From: Salticus scenicus
Lineage: Eukaryota; Arthropoda; Arachnida; Araneae; Salticidae
Length of the DNA: 64,000 nucleotides
Direction: 5' to 3'
Assembly: GCA_963930645.1 (NCBI GenBank)
Contig: OZ005656.1
Location: 269,866,993 to 269,930,992 of the forward strand
The position numbers were made by a program, and so were the translations under genes. The notes below the pieces were generated by a model that ran no database searches, was not told where the DNA came from, and was given only the letters and a program-made list of their open reading frames with translations. Positions 57,690-64,000 of this stretch are shown one piece after another; the first letter of the stretch is position 1, and every line of letters starts with the position of its first letter.

Positions 57690-57831
57690 CTTGCATATTA
57701 TGTTGTAATTGATACTGATGAAGAAACCCGGACGGGTTTCGAAACGTCTAGATTTTAATTATATGTATATTTTGTTTTTAAATGCATTTTAACTTAAGTT
57801 TTGTCTCGTAAATAAAATAGTGTTTGTTTTT
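57690..57831 (+). mobile_element. 142-bp insertion with 9-bp target duplication and hammerhead-like motif
   Basis: Flanked by ACATTTATG at 57681-57689 and 57832-57840. In copy 1 of family E the site reads ACGTTTATG once, so this is a true insertion. It holds a hammerhead-like core (57715-57748), then AATAAA (about 57811-57816) and GTGTTTGTTTTT at the end, like a polyadenylation region. No poly(A) tail. It may be the 3' piece of a Penelope-like retroelement or a retrozyme-like unit. Confidence 0.7.
57706..57761 (+). ncRNA. Hammerhead-ribozyme-like motif
   Basis: CTGATGA (57715-57721), an extra A, stem II GAAACCCG/CGGGTTTC (57723-57730, 57733-57740, loop GA), GAAA (57741-57744), then CGTC (57745-57748). 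Stem III would be minimal (A-U around CG). Stem I could be UA/UA plus UAAUU (57706-57710) with AAUUA (57757-57761) across an internal loop. Minimal type I hammerheads are known from Penelope-like elements and retrozymes. The extra A before stem II departs from the textbook core, so activity is uncertain. Confidence 0.5.
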
Positions 57832-58221
57832 ACATTTATGATATTTGTTCGAACATGATTGAATACAAATATTCTAATAGGAAAATTTCGTAAATTATTC
57901 GTAATTTACGATTTTATCAGCATAGCGAAATTGTAAATTTTTCATATAAATATGAATTTTGAGGATTATTGCATTGGAAATAGTAGCATGAAAACTAAAC
58001 AACGGAATTGACCCTGATAAAATAAATTAATAGATTAGAATAAGATAAATGTATCGAAGTGAACGGTGGATAGCCTATTAGGCGGGGATTTCATTCTGTC
58101 ACTGCATCAAGCTTTGGTCAAATTCATTTCTTTTAACATGATTATAATATGTCTCGCACTAGAAATTTATGAGAACATAAATATGATGGGGAACTGAGCA
58201 GAGTCCACCTTTGCCAATTAG

Positions 58222-58535
58222 TTTTAATTCTGAGGTAAATGCATTGACTTTAAATAGCTCTACCTATTTTTATTATTTATTTTTACGTTTGCATGCGTGA
58301 TATTTTCAAAAACTGTTTAAAATATAGCTTCAAAATGTTCACATAATTCTAAAATAGTAATAATAATAATAAACGAATGAGTAAAAAATAAATAAAGTTA
58401 CTCGTTGCATAATTAAACAAGCATAAAGCTCTTAGTTAAAATTATAATGCGGATTATTATGCTTAATTTAAAGTAAAGTTTATGCAAATGAAATGAAATT
58501 TGCATGAGATAGCTCCTCCACAGTAAAATGTTCTT
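58222..58535. other. No gene seen
   Basis: AT-rich spacer between family E copy 2 and element P. Confidence 0.4.
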
Positions 58536-59011
58536 CACTGTAAATACAAGTGTCTAAAATTCAGACACAATTGTGTCTGAAACGGGTGTTTAATTTTAAG
58601 ATGCTAAAAAGTGTCTTAAAAGGCACATCGTTTCACACTCGAAACGCCTGAAATTCCGCCATCTTTGATCCTGTCTGAAGTGAATATTTTTCATAAATAA
58701 AAAGGCACGTTTTATACTGTTTACCTGTGAGAAACAGATTTTAGAATGTTCTAGAGCACAGAATATATATATTAATAATTTTTGCATTAATAGCCCCCGT
58801 TGCCCCAGCGGGAATCGAACTGACAACCTACGGATTCAAAGTCGAGTGTCTTCCCAATCTAGCCATCGGTGCCCGCGCTGTGTTCTGCTTGTATAACGAA
58901 ATATATTCTAGTATCCGTAAAACAAATTGAAGTTCTATGTCTTTGCAATAAAACTGTTCATAAGAAGTAAACCTTAATACATATTATCTTAAATTTCATG
59001 TGTAGAGGTTT

Positions 59012-59044
<33 letters not shown>

Positions 59045-59838
59045 GTAAAATGCGTAATAAATATGAAAAAATAGTAGCCTATGGATTTTAAACGAATTTT
59101 TTTTTTTTTTTTTTTTTAACTGGTATTTGCAAGAAAACAAACTATATACATGAAACAAAAAAAAAAAAAAAAAAAAGCTCTTTTACATTTTGAAGTGTAG
59201 GGAAACATAAAATAATTTTTAAAACGCGAAAGAAAAATCAGTTATGCACAAATTGTTTAAGATTGTTTAGCTACGAATTCGCTTTCTTAGCTGCAAGTTA
59301 TATGCTTCGTTTATCTTAATATATATATTTTTTTTTATTTCTTACATGTGAGAATTTTAAATAAAAATTAACTTTGTTTTTTAATTTTTAACAGAATAAG
59401 GTCCGTGTCTAAGTATTTTAAATAAGTTAACTACTTATATTACATAAAATAATGTCAAATTTATTTGTTTAAAAAAATGTTAAAACAGGATATGCATGCT
59501 GCTTAAAGTAGATTCCATATGGAAAATTTGTTAAGTAATACAAATGTCTGAATTTCTAAGTGTCTGAAATTTGTAACGTCTGAATTTTTAAGTGCCTAAA
59601 TTATAAAATGTCTGAAATTTCATGTATCTGAAAATGTTATATGTCTTAATTTCAGACATATCGACCTTATTCAGACACTTATCTGAGCTCATTTATAAAA
59701 AAGACACTTACGTGTCTTAATTTAAGACAGCACATGCGTCTGAAATTTTGCATGCGTAAGTGTTTCAGACATTTATGTGTCTGAATTGACATTTCAGACA
59801 CACTTCTGTCTGAATTTAAGACGCTTCTATTTACAGTG
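58536..59838. mobile_element. TIR element P, dense in TGTCTGAA
   Basis: Left end CACTGTAAATACAAGTGTCT and right, inverted, CACTGTAAATAGAAGCGTCT; similarity continues about 50 bases. Many copies of TGTCTGAA or its complement TTCAGACA occur, most between 59540 and 59830. 1303 bp with two long poly(T) runs and a tRNA-like sequence inside. No transposase seen. Confidence 0.7.
58800..58873 (-). pseudogene. tRNA-like sequence (Gln-like, decayed)
   Basis: On minus: GGCACCGATGGCTAGATTGG (A-box-like), ACTCGACTTTGAATCCG (loop CTTTGAA would give anticodon TTG), CAGTTCGATTCCCGC (B box). The 3' strand of the acceptor (GGGGCAACGG) does not pair with GGCACCG, and the anticodon stem is poor. A tRNA pseudogene or the head of a SINE. 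Confidence 0.5.
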
Positions 59839-61887
59839 TTGGGACTTTGAGAATTTGACATTTTTAGGACAAGTTTAATTATCTTAAAAAAAAAAATCTC
59901 TGAAAAGTTATTTTAGAGCTATTACTTAAAATAATAATAATGATAATAATTTTTATTTAGTTATTTATTTTTTACGACCGTAAAGGATATACTATCACCT
60001 TAAAGAGATAGGAGGTGATCAAAATTGGTATCATAAAAATTATGCAGCTACAATTGTTATAAGATATTCAAAAGTTTATAAGACTTTAAAAATAATATCA
60101 TTTTACAATTCCCGAATTAATGTTTACAAAGCTAAGGCATTCACAATAGAAATATTTATTAAAGTGTAAATAAATTAATCGATAAAATTTTTTAAAACAA
60201 ACTTGATATTTGTTCACGCTATCCAAAAATTCCTCGTCAGTATCACAACACCACGCAAGCGAAAACTCAATCCATTGCTTCAAAGAATTTTTTCTTAGGT
60301 TTTAAATTCCTCGAAGCGAGAATAACCGATTATCCATAACTAGTCAACCTTCGCCAGCCTAGCGGCCGTTATTTTCAAAAATTATTAACTGTTATTATTA
60401 GTATTTATTATAGCCATTTTAACTATTTTTTAGGTTTTTCTCTCAGTTTAATGTTTTGATCATAATATGGCGGTTTTTAACGGCGGTCGAGAACCCCCCC
60501 CCCCCCCCCCCAAATCGCAAAGTGGAGGTTCTTACTTAGCATTCTATCAATTCTTTTAAATTATCTTTTAGACTTATTTTATTTGTTTCAAATCATGGAT
60601 AATTTTTTTCTTTTACAATACATTGTTTCAATTGTGATGTCATCTTTTTTTCTTCTAAATCGTCTTTCTTCCATTATTTTATCCATTTCTCCAAACCAAG
60701 AATAAAAATTTAATTTCTGTATTTCAATATAATTTTGTAGTTAAGACGTTAGTTTCAAACGTCATCCTCGTAAAACTTCGGAATTTATTATTAAGAAGAT
60801 GTCAATTTTGTTTTAAAGCAATCATTTTAAAATTTTATTTGAATGTTAATTAGTTTGTTCGACACAAAACTGTGTATTCAAATTGAAATCTAGAAGTTAT
60901 TACCTTTATTATAAAATCTCCCATTGACTGAAAAGAAAAAAAAACCCATAAAATTTGCCTTTTTAAGTAATAAATACAAAATTAAATGTACAAAATTATT
61001 TATATACATACACAAAACTCAAAATAAAATAATTGGTGATTTAAAATAATTGAGAATATGAACGGAGCATTTTGAATTAAGGCACCATTTTACAATTTCT
61101 TTTTTCAATGTAAGAAGTTTTTTCAATACTTAAAATTATTATATATATATATATATATACTAACTCAATAAATAATTACTCTGTGTATTTTATCGTTAAT
61201 GAAAATGCTCAGTCGTTCGTTCATTATCGATTAATCGATATTTGCAAAGCTTTTATTTTTAATTTCATTTTTTTGTTGGCTTCGTCCTATTCTCCAGTTT
61301 GTGTTAAAAGTTTTACATGTGGCTACTATGCTTTTTTCTAGTTTTCTCTCTGGAATCCATGAAGATTTAATTTAATATTTTATTTAATTTCTCATTCAAT
61401 ATGGTTTTGCTGCTTCGATCGGGGCTGGAACAATATAAATTGCTATGGTTAGCTATATTGTTTTACGAAGTCGATGCAGCTTTCACAACTTTATGAAGTA
61501 CATGCCCCCTGATGAGTATTTACTTCTAATTTTAAGCATTTGTATCTAATTATTTCTGTGGTTATTTATTTGTTTTCTCTGACATTAAGTTTAATGGTCC
61601 TTTTTTTATTATTATCATTCATGTCGGCGTAAGGAATTTAAATTGTTTTTTTTTCTCTTATTGGTTCTTAATCTGTATCGCAAGAATTTTGTGTCAATCT
61701 TCCCTATAAGTTAAAATCAGTTCTATTATTTTATGTTGGTATTGTTTTGTATCTATTAATTGCTAAATTTTAAGATTAAATTTTATTACGATATCTATCA
61801 TTTGCATATATATATAAATATACATACAAATTTTATTACGATATCTATCATTTGTATATATATATATATATAAATATACATACATAC
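59839..61887. other. AT-rich, no gene seen
   Basis: C16-type run at about 60494-60511, (TA)n at about 61141-61160, and a short direct repeat AAATTTTATTACGATATC with TATCATTTG near 61783 and 61829. Frames are short and unrecognised. Confidence 0.45.
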
Positions 61888-62527
61888 ACAGTGTGGTTCT
61901 AATTAAACTTCCCCTATAAACAGCATCCTACCGCGCAAACAGGTGAACGGAATGCAACGAAATTTGGTATACAGACTATACACGAGATGCGCTCACGGAA
62001 TTTCGAAATAAATAAATAAATAAATAAATAAAAATAGTTCCAAAATGTCCATCAGAGGGCGCCTTTTCCAGAAAAAACATTAAATTTAACACAATAAACG
62101 ATCAAAACGGAATACAGAAACAATATTAACGTTTATTGACTAGGTTCTGATCACCTTGTCATCGAACCACATTAAGTAATACCTGTTTTGCATAAAGCTT
62201 CCTCTTCTTTGCAATCATGCAAATCTCGGCATTTCTTTCCTAGAACTGACAGCTTTTCCCGGTTTTGCATTTTATTACTCTTAATTCTTGTTCTGGATTG
62301 TTAATATTGTTTCCGTATTCCGTTTTGGTCGTTTATTGTGTTAAATTAAATGTCTTTTCCAGAAAAGGCGCCCTCTGGTGGACATTTTGGAACTAATTTA
62401 TTTTTCTTTTTAAATTCCGTGAGCGTATCTCGTGTATAGTCTATTTACTAAATTTCGTTGGATTCTGTTCACCCGTTTGCGTCGTAGAATACTGTTTATA
62501 GTGAAAGCTTAATTATAAGCACCCTGT
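61888..62527. mobile_element. Foldback element with ~240-bp arms
   Basis: Left arm 61888-62130 (CTATAAACAGCATCCTACCG, CTATACACGAGATGCGCTCA, AGTTCCAAAATGTCCATCAG, ACAATAAACGATCAAAACGG) is complementary to right arm 62300-62527. The loop is 169 bp. Ends ACAGTGTGGTTCTAATTAA and, inverted, ACAGGGTGCTTATAATTAA. Flanked by TATATA microsatellite. Each arm carries an AGAGGGCGCC string. Confidence 0.85.
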
Positions 62528-62663
62528 ATATATATGTATGTATATATAGCTTAATTTTTCAGAAATCTTTATTCATGTTCTATCTAGTTCTTCGTGTGAT
62601 ACTTGGTTTCATTTTTTGCAATGTTTGAAAAGATTTTCAGTATATATATATATATATGTATCT

Positions 62664-62840
62664 CAGTGGTGGATTTAAGGGGGGGGGGGCTAGGGGACTG
62701 AACCCCCCTCCCCCCACACACAAAACACTGACATTCACAATTGAATATTGCAATTGTAAATTTTTTATTGGTCTAGAATAACACTTTGAAAAATCTTAGC
62801 CCCCCCCCCCTCCAAAAGTCAAATTCTGGATCCGCCACTG
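62664..62840. mobile_element. hAT MITE with exact 8-bp target duplication
   Basis: Ends CAGTGGTGGATTTAAG and, inverted, CAGTGGCGGATCCAGAATTT, with runs of G or C inside. Duplication ATGTATCT at 62656-62663 and 62841-62848. 177 bp. Confidence 0.85.
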
Positions 62841-62873
62841 ATGTATCTATGTATATATATATTGTTATGAATA

Positions 62874-62887
62874 TCATCCGGTTTCTT

Positions 62888-62935
<48 letters not shown>

Positions 62936-62959
62936 AAGAAACTGGGTAATATTCATAAC
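62874..62959. repeat. Hairpin with a (TA)n centre
   Basis: GTTATGAATATCATCCGG and TTTCTTAAGGGA are mirrored by TCCCTTAAGAAA and CTGGGTAATATTCATAAC around about 40 bases of (TA)n. The frames 62786-63010 and 62819-63031 cross it and are not genes. Confidence 0.9.
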
Positions 62960-63466
62960 AGTATAGATTTTATGATAGCACACGAATTTAAAAGCGGTAG
63001 AGTGCAATAAAAAATAAAAAAATAATTCCATTAAATCATTTTCTTATTTACGGATTATACTTGCAAAAGAAAAAGTGGGTCGACTTTCTTTAACTTTGCA
63101 TTCATCTTGTTTTCTTCATTTTAGCGGGAAATGCCTATTGGTCATGAAACATTGGGCCTTTGTTTTGACTGCAGGTTTCTATGGGAACATTGTGATTAGG
63201 ATTTTTATGTACTTCAACGCCCCTAAAATAGATGGCATAGTAAACTAAAGTGGCAACATGTCAAATACCCACAGTCGAACAGTTTCAGTACTAAATATTT
63301 AAAGATATGGTTTGTTATGTCGTTTGTTTCAGTAAGGTGAACAAGAAACTGACTTCGATTTTTTTTTATTAGCTAAATAAATATAGATTTCTTTTTTTTT
63401 TTTTTCTTTTTTATTTATGGTAATAAATAAACATGTGAATTCCTTTGCATTATTTATTTTTATTCT

Positions 63467-63501
<35 letters not shown>

Positions 63502-63713
63502 AAACATATTAATTTTGCTTTGTGCTGAGCACTTTTGATAGAGTTATAATCTGTAGAAAATAAGTATCTTTAGCTTGATATTAGTAACTTATTAGTACTA
63601 GCGTAGGTATGCTTCCTCCCTTTAAAATTTAATTTTTAAGTGAGGCACTTTTAAATTGATAAAAATAATCGCCTTGTTTGGATATTGTTATTTGAAAAAT
63701 TATTAAATTTTTA
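62960..63713. other. No gene seen
   Basis: 63060-63330 looks single-copy and unrecognised; poly(T) at about 63468-63497. Confidence 0.4.
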
Positions 63714-64000
63714 GTTTCTCTTACCCATAAGGTAGAGAAAGTATTGTTTTTGGGTCAAATTTTCGAAAGCAAGTTTTTGTTACATTTACACGTTTTGAGG
63801 TCCCCTGAACCCGAAAATAATGTTTTTAGCGGTTAGTCTGTGTGTGTGTGTGTGTGTGTGTGTTATCAGCATATCTCAAGAACAAATTGTAGCAGAAAGT
63901 CCAAACATGGTATTCTAAATGTGTATGATATAGGGATGCTACACTAAGCTTTTCGTTGAGATGAAGCAAATGGTTCGTGTACAGGGACATCCAAGAGAAT
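63714..64000 (+). mobile_element. Helentron-like element, family A, copy 3 (cut by window end)
   Basis: GTTTCTCTTACCCATAAGG and GTAGAGAAAGTATTG form the 5' hairpin; then CATTTACACGTTTTGAGG, a (TG)n tract at about 63837-63862, GCATATCTCAAGAACAAATT, TGGTATTCTAAATGTGTATG and GTGTACAGGGACATCC. Continues past the window. Confidence 0.75.

Larger units (their letters stand above)
57340..58221 (+). mobile_element. Helentron-like element, family E, copy 2 (5' truncated)
   Basis: Starts inside a tandem unit (AATATTATTTAGAACACTGG) and follows 52065-52808 closely, to ATGATGGGGAACT, GAGCAGAGTCCACC and ...CAATTAG before T. Interrupted by a 142-bp insertion at 57690-57831. Confidence 0.8.

Overview
This is nuclear DNA of an animal, most likely an arthropod and possibly a spider. 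The spider guess is an inference from the repeat style, not a proven match. The window is strongly AT-rich and holds dozens of A/T homopolymer runs of about 18-45 bases, many (TA)n, (CA)n and (TGTC)n microsatellites, and stacked transposon relics. I found no convincing host protein-coding gene, no rRNA and no intact tRNA. Nearly all long open frames are repeats read as protein. The only recognisable protein traces are two decayed pogo/Tigger-like transposase C-termini (near 9.5-9.7 kb on minus and 46.9-47.1 kb on plus) and a very short hAT-like start (about 2.93 kb).

Layout. 0-8 kb: a Helentron-like non-autonomous element (785-1853), a hAT element with an exact 8-bp target duplication (2472-3102), a ~140-bp tandem array (4305-5393), and an inverted pair of a dispersed repeat (7.2-8.2 kb). 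8.8-20.3 kb: a piggyBac-like MITE; two inverted copies of one 33-bp minisatellite (9761-10430 and 18550-19351); between them a ~175-bp tandem array, a solo LTR, a GC-rich poly(A)-ended retrosequence and a ~145-bp array; then a 121-bp palindrome. 22.3-31 kb: two adjoining Helitron copies carrying a nested element, another tandem-bearing element (24613-25447), a ~442-bp satellite (26590-29262) and a third Helitron. 31-36.3 kb: a four-element nest (32805-34361), a ~70-bp array and a Mutator-like element. 37.8-48.7 kb: pogo-like, mariner-like, piggyBac-like, hAT and palindromic elements and a fourth Helitron. 48.7-58.2 kb: a 120-bp trimeric array carrying CTCF-like motifs, Helitron 3' ends, two copies of a ~174-bp-repeat element, and a 142-bp insertion with a hammerhead-ribozyme-like core. 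58.5-64 kb: a terminal-inverted-repeat element dense in TGTCTGAA, a foldback element, a small hAT MITE, a (TA)n hairpin and the start of a further Helentron-like copy.

The most informative result is a modular superfamily with copies in both orientations along the window. Each full copy starts with a short hairpin (for example ACTTTCTCTTACC...GAGAAAGT), then a block containing ATTTACACGTTTTGAGG, a TGTC/TG microsatellite and an ATATCTCA block. Some copies then carry ~174-bp tandem units. Each ends with the inverted copy of the 5' terminus, a short hairpin, and CAGAT or CTAG. Three copies sit inside other repeats whose uninterrupted sequence can be read elsewhere. These give exact borders, a T|T target and no target duplication. 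That layout matches published descriptions of Helentron/Helitron2-type non-autonomous elements (HINEs). Coordinates and homologies here come from reading by eye and need alignment.
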